A stretch of 64,000 nt of DNA from Plazaster borealis. Taxonomy: Eukaryota; Echinodermata; Asteroidea; Forcipulatida; Labidiasteridae. Positions 1-11,063 of this stretch are shown here, piece after piece (positions within the stretch are counted from its first letter, which is position 1; the number at the start of each line of letters is the position of its first letter). The DNA lies in the NCBI GenBank assembly GCA_021014325.1, contig CM037461.1, positions 24,475,376 to 24,539,375 on the forward strand. The letters are read 5' to 3'. A program made the translations under genes and the position numbers. Below the pieces are notes generated by a model. That model saw only the letters and a list, made by a program, of their open reading frames with translations. It was not told the origin of the DNA and searched no databases.

Positions 1-213
1 TACACAATCTGAGAAACGTTACTGCAGTAACGCTTCTCAGATTCAAATTCTTTTGGATAAAAAGTGAAATCTTTTTCCATAACCGCAGTATTTTGAAGTG
101 AAAAGTTTCTCAAAATGCATTATATAGTATCCAAAGCTGCGATACTTTTTACCAAGTAAGTTTTTATTGCCATTAATTTTCAGTCATTACCAATCGTATA
201 CAGACCCTTTGAA
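1..213 (-). mobile_element. TTAA-type MITE, family 'T4', cut by the window edge
   Basis: Matches the copies at 622-1011 and, in the opposite orientation, 31681-32074: the words 'tctgagaaacgttactgcagtaacg', split here as a small palindrome, then 'accaagtaag' and 'cagaccctttgaag'. It sits in the third intron of the discoidin gene and ends about 5 nt from the exon 3 donor. Confidence 0.75.
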
Positions 214-218
214 GTTAC

Positions 219-486
219 ATATCAAATAGAGGATCAATGGTTGAACTCGCCTCCAGTGGTATCCCATCTGCTGTACCAGTCACATTACTCCAATCCACAC
301 CATCGTCACTGAACTCCACAGTGTAAGCCTGAACCCAGTGGGGATGAAGAGCATCACCATCTTCTTGATTACGCCCCTGAGTGATCAGACCGGTGATGTA
401 AACTTTTGAACTGAAATCAACTTGCATCCATGGTGATGATTTGTCGTTTTTGTGGGCACACCAGGCGCCAGTACCACCACTTATTT
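219..486 (-). CDS. Discoidin-domain gene exon 3
   Basis: 268 nt. The acceptor (TAG before 486) follows a T-rich tract; the donor at 218-217 reads AT|GTAAC. It encodes residues 62-150: GGTGAWCA, then PWMQVDF, ITGLITQGR, the aromatic/YTV segment and SDDG-W. The reading frame hits a stop just past the donor, so splicing is needed to finish the domain. Confidence 0.85.
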
Positions 487-3400
487 CTACGGTGTGCAAA
501 AATAGACATGAATATTACCGTCATATTCTAAAAGTACGAGCCAGGCTCAGTTTCACAGAACACTAAGGCTGTGGCCGGAACAAGCGACTTCGGTTAGGGC
601 TACTAACTACTAAATAAGATAGGGTTAATGGATGTATACGTTTAAAATTGGAACCCACTGTTTGTTTCAATCCTATGGATATATACCATAAAACTAACCT
701 GTGAAAATTTCATTTCAAAAGGTTGTAGTGTTTTTGAGATATTGCCGAAAATCTGGAGCGGTTATGTCCCCGCATCAGGAAGAATAATTTGCAATTGGAA
801 TACACAATCTGAGAAATGTTACTGCAGTAACGCTTCTCAGATTCAATTTTTGGGGGATAAAAAGTGATATCTTTTTCCATAACCGCAGTACTTCGAAGTG
901 AAAAGTTTCTCAAAATGCATTATACTATCCAAAGCTGCTGTACTTCTTACCAAGTAAGTTTTTATTACCAATAATTTCACAGTCATTACCAAAGGTATAC
1001 ACACCCTTTAACACGTTTGGAAATTGTCAAAGACAGTGTTCTCATTTGGTGTATCCCAACATGCATAAAATAACAAGTCTGTGAAAATTTGAGCTCAATT
1101 GGTCATCGAAGTTGCAAGAAAACGATGAAAGAAAAAACACCCTTGTTGTACAAATTTGTGTGCTTTCAGATTAGGAATAAAAACTTCTTGCAAGATGCTT
1201 TTATTATTTTAGTGAGAAATTACCTCTTTCTCAAAAACTATACGTTACTTCAGAGGGAGTCGTTCCATACAATGTTTTATACTATCAACAGCTCTCCGTT
1301 GCTTGTTACCAAGTAAGTTTTTATGCTAATATTTGTTTGAGTCATTACCAAACGTGTACGATACCTTTAAGTTACAAATTAAAATCCTTAAATTGTATTC
1401 ACTCGGATTCCGGCGGAATGACAGAGACAATGAGTTACCTTTGGTATAAAGACGAGCTCTTTCAGGTCCGTATTCCTTTCTCCAGATCGACGATGCTGTG
1501 ATCCTGTCATCAGGTATATCACCATTCTCCATTCCAAGTGGTGTCGCGATCAGACAAACTAATTACGAGAGAGAGAGAAAAAATGACGAAATAAACAAAC
1601 AAACAACAACAATATTGTACAGGGAGTAAGCAACAACAAAAGGGGTGGGGTTCAAAATTAGGCTCCATAAAACCTCTTATTTAAAGAATGGGTTTCCTTT
1701 CAAGATCATTTGACCCTGTGTTAAAATATTTAAGCTTAAAAATTACGCATGCGCGCACGGATAATGCCGCTTAAGTTGAGCAGAGATCCAATTTTACCGT
1801 AAGCGAAAAATCAGCGCCTCCGGCCGCAAAAAAAGTCGCTTAATTTCACAGGAGATAGAAAAATACCTTGGTCCTTGTTTATACTGCGGCATCCATTTCG
1901 GATAGATTGAAGCATCCAGCGGTATCCGTTGAGTGGATCGTCACGAAGTAACAAACTCGCATACTGCCCTCAACGATTTCCACTTTGGAATGCATGAAAC
2001 AATACACAAGTATTTTATTATGTTAGGGAAAAAATTATTATAAAGAAGGTAAATGGGACCATTTTTATAAATATAATGGTTGACAAAATAGGACACTATT
2101 TCACACTATTAAGGCAAAGTCATTGAGGTAATTGGACGGCCATATTGGAACTCTAAACTCTATTGTGCGCTTTTGAGGCACCGTAGAAGGCACCGTTTGA
2201 ATTGTCACGGTCTTTGTCGCTTGGAGGCAGCCATGTTGCCAATCCAAGTAGCTATATGTTTACACCATGGTCTTCAAAGATTAATGTTGAATTATTTGAT
2301 CAGCTTTATTTCAAGACAGTTCCATGGTCATTTTATTTTCAGCTCAAATTAAAAGTACTTTAAAAAAATTCTATACTGAGCGAAATTACCGGACATTTGA
2401 GCAGCAAACCACGATGACCTTTGATAGAGCAATCTCCACTGTACTAACTCCAAGATTATTTTGTCTCAATTTTCAACAATGGACGACATCCATCGATTTA
2501 AAGACAAGCGGAAATCATTTAATCTGTATATAATTGAATAATTTGACCTGCTCTTCGTTTTAAGTCGGGCTCCTTCTAAATTTAAATACAAAGTATAGAG
2601 TTGGTAAGTCAAGAGCCGAATAAATTTCCCTTCTTTTCTCTAAACCAAAGTTAAATATTTTCCAAACAACTTTCTTAAAATGCATTATACTATCCAAAGC
2701 TGCTGTACTTCTTACCAAGTAAGTTTTGATTGCCATTAATTTTCAGAGTCATTACCAAACGTATACCGCATTGTTATTTCATTCTCTTGATTGTTGCTTC
2801 TAGAAGAGGGAGACAATGCCCTCCAATTAGAGACTATTACACAATCGACAATACACTCCTCTGATTCTTTTCCCATGGTCAATCACTAAAGTGTAACGGT
2901 TCGTGTGTTGTTATTATTATTATTTTATATTTCTGGTAATGAAACCAAGGACGCCTTAATACAAGTGAGGTTAATCACTGTGGCTCGCAAGCCTGAGGAA
3001 GCCCGCAACAACGGTGATTGCCATGTGAACCAGAAACACGGGGTTAACTCCTACTCTTCCACGATAAGTGTTCTGGGTTCTCTTTTTTTTACTGCACTAC
3101 CAATCCTAGTACACAGTACCTACGGTTTAATGTCCCATGCGAAGGACAAAGCAATAATGGTAAAGTATCTTGCTCAAGGACAGTGCAACAACCGGGACTC
3201 GAACATACACTCTGCTGATCAGAAACACCAGAGCTTGAGTCCAGTGCGCTTGAACGCTCAGCCACGGCACATGACGGCTTAGTTGCAGTGTACTTTGATG
3301 GGATATTTAAAAAAAACCATATTATTTTTCATTCAGAGTATAGAATACTTCACTGTTTGTGGGAGAAGAGTAAAATTCATCTCTATTCTCATGTTTTCAA

Positions 3401-3833
3401 CATACACATCATAGGCCCCTCTATACAACCAACCTGTGAAACATCATCAAGAATATAGAATTTACAATTCTTCTTCCGTTAAAACCAAAACAATTTCTAA
3501 ACGATGAGATTTAACTGCATGTCTCATCCATGACAGGGGTTAATCCAACACAATAATGTCTCAGCCCTCTCAGGTTCCCATTATACACCTGGCTTAAGAG
3601 AAGAAATTATGGTTTATAAGTGCCTTGCTTAAGGACACAAAGTCATGACCGGGAATCGAACCCACACTCCGATGATAAAAACCATCAGAACTTGAGTCCA
3701 ATGCAGTAGACCCACGACACACCTAGCAATAACTCAGCAAAGTGATTTTTGTTTAAAGAATTAACTTACCGATTTGCAAGTACACGATGACTAAGATTGA
3801 CACTGCATTGATGACACGGTGGTACAGAATCAT
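219..3833 (-). CDS. Secreted F5/8 type C (discoidin) domain protein, 5' three exons, 3' end outside window
   Basis: Gene model built from three minus-strand exons: 3833-3770, 1558-1439 and 486-219, with phases 1, 1 and 2 at the junctions; all join in frame (150 complete codons plus 2 nt). The first exon encodes a hydrophobic signal peptide of about 21 residues. The mature part starts at residue 23 with the hallmark discoidin order: Cys, then PLGMENG, ITASS, GP-ARLY, GGTGAWCA, PWMQVDF, ITGLITQGR, WVQAYTVEFSDDG. This is most of one F5/8 C domain (Pfam PF00754 family), which usually binds glycans or anionic lipids outside the cell. The last third of the domain (ARYVR...LR-E region and second Cys) must lie in further exons left of position 1. 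The protein is inferred to be secreted; whether it has more domains cannot be seen. Its ligand is unknown, so no symbol is given. Confidence 0.85.
622..1011 (-). mobile_element. MITE family T4, complete copy in discoidin gene intron 2
   Basis: About 390 bp. It shares its whole length with 31681-32074 (reverse orientation): 'ggaacccactgtttgtttcaat', the 'gttttTgagatattgccgaaa' segment, an internal 'actgcagt'-centred palindrome, and terminal 'ggtatacacaccctttaa'. The other copies end in AAAGGG next to TTAA. Confidence 0.75.
1007..1373 (+). mobile_element. MITE family T5, copy abutting T4
   Basis: Near-identical to 53196-53549: 'cacgtttggaaattgt', 'ggtgtatcccaacat', 'agagggagtcg', 'gcttgttaccaagtaag', ending 'accaaacgtgtacgatacc'. 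Its 3' half resembles T4, so the two families share terminal sequence. Confidence 0.75.
1439..1558 (-). CDS. Discoidin-domain gene exon 2
   Basis: 120 nt, phase 1 in and phase 1 out. The acceptor is TTAG preceded by a long CT-rich tract; the donor at 1438-1437 is AAAG|GTAACT. It encodes residues 22-62: the first domain Cys, PLGMENG, then ITASS and the GP-ARLY motif that opens F5/8 C domains. Confidence 0.87.
2668..2766 (-). mobile_element. MITE T4 fragment
   Basis: End fragment only: 'aaatgcattatactatccaa', 'cttaccaagtaag', 'gtcattaccaaacgtatac', matching the same end of the 622-1011 copy. Confidence 0.65.
3020..3276 (-). mobile_element. tRNA-Leu-derived SINE, 5' part, degenerate
   Basis: Read on the minus strand: a tRNA-like head with B box (GTTCGAGTCCCGG-like), 'ctctgctgatcagaaacacc' in its variable-arm position, then the 'cttgagcaagatac' linker. 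The full-length relatives are at 55205-55606 and 57938-58345. Confidence 0.7.
3530..3722 (-). mobile_element. tRNA-Leu-derived SINE fragment, degenerate
   Basis: Minus-strand head with 'ggttcgattcccggtcat' B box and 'ccttaagcaaggcac' linker; a more diverged copy of the family at 57938-58345. Confidence 0.6.
3770..3833 (-). CDS. Discoidin-domain gene exon 1 (signal peptide)
   Basis: ATG at 3833-3831 opens a 21-codon exon plus one base, ending ATCG|GTAAGT (donor 3769-3768). The peptide begins MILYHR, followed by an uninterrupted hydrophobic core (VINAVSILVIVYLQI), a good signal sequence. The frame joins exon 2 exactly and the exon is only long enough for a signal peptide, which supports this start. 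Confidence 0.8.
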
Positions 3834-3984
3834 AATTAACCAACGATGATGCACGCAACTAATTCAACTAAAATTGTAATTCAGCAGATCAGAAAGAGAA
3901 AGTCTATCTCCTTTCCTCAACAATTATTGTCTGTTCTGTGACTGAGCTCGCATCCCTCACTATGGAAGCGCACCAACGACTTGA

Positions 3985-3992
3985 TGACGTCA
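3985..3992. promoter_or_regulatory. Palindromic CRE (TGACGTCA) upstream of discoidin gene
   Basis: A perfect 8-bp CREB/ATF site about 150 bp upstream of the signal-peptide ATG. A CCAAT word (reverse orientation of the gene) follows at about 4008. This is a plausible proximal promoter; the start site itself is not visible. Confidence 0.4.
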
Positions 3993-4516
3993 TAATGATG
4001 CAGTGCACCAATCAAACTGACGGCATTTACAATGAAACGTGGCTGGTAAAATAAAATGATAATCAGACTATAACTGAAGCACAGTTCGTCTGCTCAGGAC
4101 TATAAGGTCATTAGTGTAATTTGCATGATTTCCTAAAATTGGTTTTGCATATTTTGGAGCAAGAGTGGTCTTCAGAGTATTTTATTTGTTTGGCAAAAAG
4201 AAACATTCATTTGCTAAGTAAAACATTTATTTGTTGATTTGTATTAATTTTTTTCAAATTTATACGTATTTTTCATTAAATGACCTTTTGATCATTACGA
4301 GTATAAAATTGCAATAAATGACATTTAAGATTTGTTTTCAAGATTTCCAAGGATTCATAAAAACCAAAACACAGCTTTTCGTGAAGTCTGTAGTTGCGCC
4401 TTCCAAGCTAAATTAAATGCTGGTTTCGCATGGATTTTTCTCAGAGAGTGCAAGGATCATGGTAAATCACTCAAGGGAGTTGGGGTTAATCAATTAAACA
4501 GTTCTGCAATAGACTC

Positions 4517-4663
4517 AATGGGGGACATTTAAGACGCTAGGTGGCAGCAGACTTACCAGGTAAATCCATTGTTCTCGGTAATGTGCGCATGCTCAGAACT
4601 ACGTAAACAATGGAAATTTATTTGGTAAGTCTGCTGCCACCTAGTGTTCTGAAGTCCCCCATT
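4517..4663. mobile_element. Foldback element, family F1
   Basis: Inverted repeat with arms of about 55 bp: left 'aatgggggac..aggtggcagcagacttacc' pairs with right 'ggtaagtctgctgccacct..gtcccccatt', with a short loop. The same terminal sequence recurs at 40825-41159. Confidence 0.8.
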
Positions 4664-5115
4664 GGAAAAACAACCGAGATGAATACAAAGAAAACTTGAA
4701 TCAGTTCAATTCACTTACAGATGATTTTATTCAAACTGCACGTATTGATGGAGTACTTAGAATTGTAGTAAAATCAAACAGTGTGCCTACAAGTAAAGAT
4801 GAATGCAGTACTATAATTAATTATTGTATAGTAAGGTGTGGTAAACATGCTGTACAATGTGAAATCAGTGTCAAAGTGACCTTATAGCTACTAGAAAAAG
4901 TTGTCCACATCAAAACTATGGGCTTTTTCAACCTGTGTTGTTGTTTGGCTCTTGCTGCCATTTTGAAACTTTGTGACAAAAACACTCTGCTTAGAAAGGA
5001 GTATATAATGAGCTATGTATTAAATACACCAATCAGTTTAGGGGTAGGGTTCATCCCTTTCTGTATCAACCAATCACAGCTGCAAACTGCTCAATCAAGT
5101 CTTCAAGAAGTTAAG

Positions 5116-5227
5116 CATGGGTGTGGTTGAACATGGGTGTGGTTCAACGCGGATGTGGTTCAACATGGGCTTGGTTGAACATGGGTATGGTTCAACGCAG
5201 GTGTGATTCAATGCGGGTGTGGTTGAA
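5116..5227 (+). repeat. 16-bp tandem repeat, 7 copies
   Basis: Seven variants of 'catgggtgtggttgaa' in direct tandem; the first word alternates between CATGGG and CGCGGG-like forms and GAA alternates with CAA. Confidence 0.85.
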
Positions 5228-6332
5228 CAGATGGTATCCCGCTTATTTTTGCTTAGCAGAAAATTGTTAAGCAATATTTTTTGCTTAAGCAGCTTTATGA
5301 AACTGGGCCAAGTTGCTGGTATTACTCAGCTTCATGATATGAAGTTTACAGCCCAATATGGGTTTATAACGGCACCACAATAAGCAATGTACAACAGTGA
5401 AATAACACGACACTTTGTGGTCACTTGTATGACATAGTCACCAGGGCCCAATTTCATAGAGCTGCTTCAGCACACAAATGATTATGACAACCTGTTAATA
5501 GTGACCATTTGTCCATACTGGCACCTTATACATTGTATATAATATAGTTAACTGTCCAATGTTGCAAAGTATCAGTAGCTAGGGGGCCCTTTTGCAATTA
5601 CCACACCGTCTTCAGATTCACCCATTAGCAATACACCCCTTGCATATGACGTCACTGAGGTCAATGAAGAGCTATCATTGGCTGAGAGTTGTGCGCAACG
5701 CGTACACCTTTTCATGTTTGACATCAAAGATGACGGCCAATGCAACAATGGCTGTTGAAGTAATTTTTGAACTTTGCTTCTGACTACTGATTCAACTTGA
5801 CAAAAAAATTGAGTTTTAGCAGCAAAGTTAAGATTTTGTTTAGAGTAACCACTAGCCAGCACCGATTAAATAAAATAAAAATAGATCAATGAAAATTCCC
5901 CACTAGAACAGTCACTTGCATTGGTGTGTAAAAAGAAAAACTTTTATCAGATGAAGAAAATCAAATCTCATGGGAAAAAAATATAATAATCAAAATTCAA
6001 TATATTGAAATATATCTTATAATATCAAACAAATCAAATTAAATTCAATGTTAATTAATTCAAAAATAAATGATTGCACATGTCAAATAAAGTGGACCTA
6101 AAAGTGGCTGTGTGTTCCCATGGAAACACTAAATGAATAAATAATTAATAAACCTTTTAAAAATAATAATATGTACAAATAAAAACTCAAATCAAAAACA
6201 GGAATACATCGCCAACAAAGTTCAGTCGATAATAACAATTTTGAGATACACTTTTAAAGAAATCATAAAAACCCCAATTCAAACCACCTGTTATCATTTG
6301 ATAAACAGATGACCAGGGCGGGAACAAAGTTA

Positions 6333-6692
6333 CCAGAATAAGCCATTTGCGAGTTAGATTTGAATACTGTCTGGTACAATGGGTTGCTTAACCACAAGTT
6401 ACCGCTTAAATTTGAATTCCTCAGACTATTGAGACAGTTTCTATGTCACATGATTCGGGGCAAGCTTTTGCGTGGTTACATAAGAGATGACGAACACCCA
6501 GACACAATTCTGAATGAATGTGTAAGGCACAATGGTTTGCTCATCTGGAGGTTGTTATACTAAAGCTTGCCCCGAACCATTTGACATAGTCTGAGGAATT
6601 CAAATTTAAGCGGTAACTTGTGACAAAACAAGTCACTGTACCAGACATTATTCAAATCAAACTCACAAATGGCTAATTCATGCATTCTGACG
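6333..6692. mobile_element. Long-arm foldback element
   Basis: Arms of over 100 bp: 'agccatttgcgagtt' at 6341 pairs with 'aactcacaaatggct' ending 6674; 'gtctggtac' with 'gtaccagac'; 'taccgcttaaatttgaattc' with its complement near 6600. The arms flank a roughly 100-bp centre. No transposase frame, so it is non-autonomous. Confidence 0.8.
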
Positions 6693-6814
6693 TTCTAGCT
6701 GTATGAAAAATTTCATCTTTCCCATTGACTGATCTGATAAATTTGGCCCTAATGGCATGTCACATGGTATTGATACTGTCCATTACAGCTAACATAGGGG
6801 GCAGGCTCAGCAGA

Positions 6815-7035
6815 CACAGATGACAATTGAGCTCAGCAGTCTCTGTGTTCTATTTCTACATTGATACTCTATGTCCACAGCTGACATAGAGGGCGTCCAC
6901 AGCAGACACAGACGAACAATTGAGCTCAACATTCTCTGTGTTCTATTTCTATATTGATACTCCATGTCAACAGCTGACATAGAGTGCGTGCACAGCAGAC
7001 ACAAATGGCAATATTGAGCCAAACATTCTCTGGTA
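6815..7035 (+). repeat. About 93-bp tandem repeat, 2.3 copies
   Basis: The block 'cagcagacacag..caattgagctca' then 'ctctgtgttctatttcta' and 'cagctgacatagag' occurs twice in full and starts a third time. The 71-aa minus frame over it is a product of this repetition. Confidence 0.75.
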
Positions 7036-7434
7036 ATTAATTTACATATCTCCCTCTATTGTTGGAACTCCACCAGGCTAACAAGCCTTGAATTGAAACT
7101 AGTCAGAGTCTGCACCATAAATGTAATCATTGATAAACCATGTGACCTGTGACATCACATGTTTACAACATAGTCACAGAGCCTTGACTTCCTGCAGGCA
7201 AGATTTGTACGCAGCTCAATGGAAGAAAACATCATATCTTACACTTTATGGAGATTGCCCTGAAAGGGGCAATCTCAAAACTTGTTGAGCTGTTATTTTA
7301 AACGATATTTCATTTTCCATTTCATTTTCCAGTTTACAAAGTGTAAAACTTCTCATGTGAGCAGTGTAGTATTTTGCCTACCAGGAAATGCCCTAGAATA
7401 CACAGGGTAACTGTTTTGTGAACTAAGTGACACA

Positions 7435-7625
7435 GGCCCAATTTCATAAAGCCTGTAAGCACAAAAACTTACTAAGCACAGACAAACTTTGCTTAGCAGA
7501 AACTCATTACCAGCCAAACTGCCATAAAGTTCACTTTGTTGCGACTGGTGCTGAACTCATTTTTCGCTTAGCTAAGAAATTTGCTGAGCAGTATTTTCTG
7601 CTAAACAGCTTTTAAAAATTGGCCC
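7435..7625. mobile_element. Foldback MITE, family T1
   Basis: Ends GGCCCAATTTCATAAAGC and its complement ...TTTTAAAAATTGGCCC, with internal inverted 'gcttagcagaaa' / 'tttctgctaa' words. Same family at 8489, 20394, 21881, 24666 and 39576, with halves at 5228-5311 and 56198-56282. Confidence 0.75.
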
Positions 7626-8488
7626 ATGGTCTCAACCTATTGACTTAACTCTTTTGCACCAAACAGAGAATTGTTTCTTCTTTCTAGGCAGTTATTTCTC
7701 CAAAAACTAAAAAGCACCACTTTTGCACATATTTCTATTAAAACATACATGTAATTCCTTTTTGGGTAGGAACCACAATTATAAAAGGCAACCAAGGCTT
7801 TCATTTCTGCTAAGGTTCCCGGGGAGGGGGGGGGGGGATTTGGCACTCTGAATTTGTCAAATATGAACAAACAAAATCTATGAACTGTATACAAATTAAT
7901 GTTTAACTCTTGTAGCACTGCCATGCATTATGAAATTTGGTCCCTTTTTGTTACAGAAAACAAATGAAAAGATTAAAAACTTGTTATTCAAATTTGTCTA
8001 GAAAGGGCGGGGGGGCGGGTGGATGGAAAAACTACTGCCAGAATTACATGCACGCTTTTAAAATTTAATGGCTAACTGGTTTTAGGATTTGGGGATGTGC
8101 ATTCATTGTCTCAAATGTATCGTAAAAACTAGGGATTAGTAAAAACATTTGTTGTGGTTCTTTGTTTGCATGTAGTTTTGCCTTAAAAATCGCTTGTGGA
8201 AACAACCTAACGATAAACCGATAATTACTTTTGTCTCTATTGCAATACAATTACTCCAGCTTGCTAATAAACCAACAGAGGCCTATATCTTTGTGAGGGC
8301 GCCCTTCATTTAACCATGAAAGTGTTACTCCACTTCATGTGGACAGATAATAATATTGCTTGACAAATCTAGTTACAACATTTCAAAGGGAGCTATTCAC
8401 AAGTCATTGGTTAGTTACTTCTGCTAAGCACAATGGTTTGTGCTAAGCAAATGAATAACACCATGCCAGTGCAACAATGGCCTTACAT

Positions 8489-8651
8489 GTAATTCATAGA
8501 GCTGCTCAAGCACAGAAAAAATGTGCTAATCAATATAAGGTTACCAGCCAAATTACCATGTCAAATGTATGGTCTGTGACTGGTTTCCTGCCTAGTTTTG
8601 CTTAGCGTAAATTGTTCTGCAAAACTGTTCTGCTTTTAAGGGTCTATGAAA
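8489..8651. mobile_element. Foldback MITE, family T1, diverged
   Basis: 'ttcatagagctgctcaagca' at the left pairs loosely with 'tgcttttaagggtctatgaa' at the right; 'gttaccagccaaattacc' centre as in the 21881 copy. Confidence 0.6.
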
Positions 8652-9608
8652 GTTGATGTGCTATGACCTTATTACAAAAATGATTTTTATCATTGTGCAA
8701 CGAGGTCGTTTCTGTGTTATAAACTCTTGAATGTAAGCAAAAACCCAGTAAAGCAGATATGACCTTTTGACGAAACTGAGTTACGATCTTGTTGCACTGA
8801 CATACCAAGCGTGTTTATGAAATAGCTCCTTATGCTTGAAACGTATGCAGTATAGAATAGAGTTATGAGCTGGTTAGTCGCTAAGTAAATACATGTATTC
8901 ATGCTTAACAGCTGTTATAGTCCCTTGTGCATTAATATAACAATACAGCAGTACAGCCTAAAATCACATTATAATCAAATCCCCTCAAAAAACGCCAACG
9001 TTACTTAAGAACACCTCAAAGAGAAAAGTGATTTTTAAGAAGAAACTTTCTATTTAGCCAATAGTACTAATATCAATCAACACTCTGTCAAATAACACTC
9101 TAGTGCGTTATAATAACGATATTTAAACAACGTACTCTACGGGGTTGCTACCAATGTAACGCACATTGCAATATGTACACACACTCACTCTCTCTCAGAA
9201 TTAAAAAAAATGGTGCAGAATTCTTCAAAAATTGTAATAAGAACAGTTACTCTAATATTCACATCTTTGATGTCATGCAAAATACAGAAGTCAAGTTACC
9301 ATCAAACACTTAAAACGTTCTTCAATTCAAAATTCAAGTTGATACTTTTATAGAGTACGATAAGTTTAACGCATATTTCAGTGGGCTTCTACAATAAGAG
9401 CAATTTGAAATGTTTTAACAGTAATAAACACGTAACAATTTGGTAAAATATTATTCACAAAACCAAGAATGCATGCGTAGATAAAAGTACATCAGAGGGC
9501 ATTATAAACAGGCATTAATTAGCTCTTCATTTCATACATTGAGGTCCACTATTTTCCCCGATGGGTGACTTTTTCCCCAACAAGGTCAATCATTGCCATA
9601 AGATTGGT

Positions 9609-10408
9609 TATTTTAGACAGGTCCATTATTTTAGACAGGTCCATTATTTTAGACAGGTCCATTATTTTAGACAGGTCCATTATATTAGACAGGTCCATTA
9701 TTTTAGACAGGTCCATTATTTTAGACAGGTCCATTATTTTAGACAGGTCCATTATTTTAGACAGGTCCATTATTTTAGACAGGTCCATTATTTTAGACAG
9801 GTCCAATATTTTTGACAAATCCAATAGTTAGGACAAGTCCAATATTTAAGTCAGATCCATTATTTTAGACAGGTCCATTATTTCAGACAAGTCCATTGTT
9901 TAAGACAAGTCTGTTATTTAAGACAAGTCTGTTATTTTAGACAGGTCCGCTTTTTGAGACAGGTCTATTATTTTAGACAGGTCTGTTACTTTGGACAGGT
10001 CTATTAATTTAGAGAAGTTCATTATTTTAGAGAGGTCCATTATTCAGACAAGACCAATATTTTAGACAGCTCAAATATTTTAGACAAGTCCGTTATTTAA
10101 GACAGGTCCATTATTTTAGACAAGTCTGTCAGACAGGTCTATTTTTTTAGAGGTCCATTATTTTAGACAGGTCCGTTACTTTAGACAGGTCTAGTATTTT
10201 AGAGAAGTTCATTATTTCCATTACAGGTCCATTATTTAGAAAAGTCCAATATCCGACAGCTCCAATATTTTAGACAAGTAGTTATTTAAGACAGGTCTAT
10301 TTTTTTAGAGGTCCATTATTTTAGACAGGTCCGTTACTTTAGACAGGTCCATTATTTTAAATGGGTCTAATATTTTAGACGAGCCAATTACTTTTGATGA
10401 GGTCCATA
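9609..10408 (+). repeat. 18-bp minisatellite, about 40 copies
   Basis: Unit 'ttagacaggtccattatt'. Copies are nearly perfect from 9612 to 9800, then decay (units with gtccgtt, gtctatt, agagaagttc) to about 10408, with short indels. The 18-nt period keeps several frames open on both strands, giving false proteins (DLSKIM on minus, FRQVHY and LDRSII on plus). Confidence 0.95.
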
Positions 10409-10780
10409 CTGGTATTCTTCGCTATCAACAGGTGCTATGACCTTTGAACTTTGGTCAAATGGTTGGTAACATACATTACACAGTCACAGATGTGTACATG
10501 TACATGCCTATGAAATATATTTACATGATTCAACCACATTATATGTGGAGAACAGAAACAACAACGTTAGGTTGTGTTAAAATTATTGACTCGGTCAGTG
10601 GCTAACACCAAACAAATGTTATGCTTGAGATAGTGGGCTTGAGATGTGTGCCCGGCTGGATACCATACCAATGATTCTTCTTAATGAAGAAGATATTTCA
10701 TAAAACACTTTCACTGGCAAGAGACCTACATATCTGAGTTGATTTTCATGTTTTTTGGGGGGGTGATGGTAATTAACAAA

Positions 10781-11063
10781 CCACGAGTCACCATGGTCAA
10801 GTGGTTAGACTGCAGAACTTGCAATCACAAGGTTGTGGGTTCGAATCCTACCAAGCTAACCGTTGATTTCACAATGACTAGAATAAGTCTTGTTGTCTAG
10901 TTACTGAATCACACTTTATTGATTTGTGCAATTCATAATCATAGACGTTAAACCAATGTTTGTATGAGAGAGATTGGCTGTTGTCAGCTTGGCGTTTATA
11001 TCCCCTTGGGGGAGCTTTGCCAAGTTCCCTTGTAGGGAAGATCATCTAAACAAACAAACAAAC
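10781..11063 (+). mobile_element. tRNA-derived SINE, family C
   Basis: Head with A box (TGGTCAAGTGGTTAGA) and B box (GGGTTCGAATCC) of RNA polymerase III, an unrelated body, then a (CAAA)n tail at 11048-11063. A second copy lies reversed at 30054-30322. Confidence 0.85.

Larger units (their letters stand above)
1559..3769 (-). other. Discoidin gene intron 1
   Basis: 2.2 kb intron. It holds a 100-bp T4 fragment (2668-2766), two SINE fragments (3020-3276 and 3530-3722), and otherwise AT-rich sequence with no exon I can support. The open frame at 2905-3282 overlaps the SINE and is not a gene. Confidence 0.7.

Noticed and set aside
2905..3282. 125-aa plus-strand ORF
   Set aside because: Antisense of a SINE fragment.
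9549..9831. Overlapping repetitive proteins on both strands (84-91 aa)
   Set aside because: They come from an 18-bp minisatellite whose unit has no stop in several frames; no start context, splice signals or protein similarity.
9609..10408. CRISPR array
   Set aside because: Repeats are directly adjacent with no unique spacers and the host is an animal.
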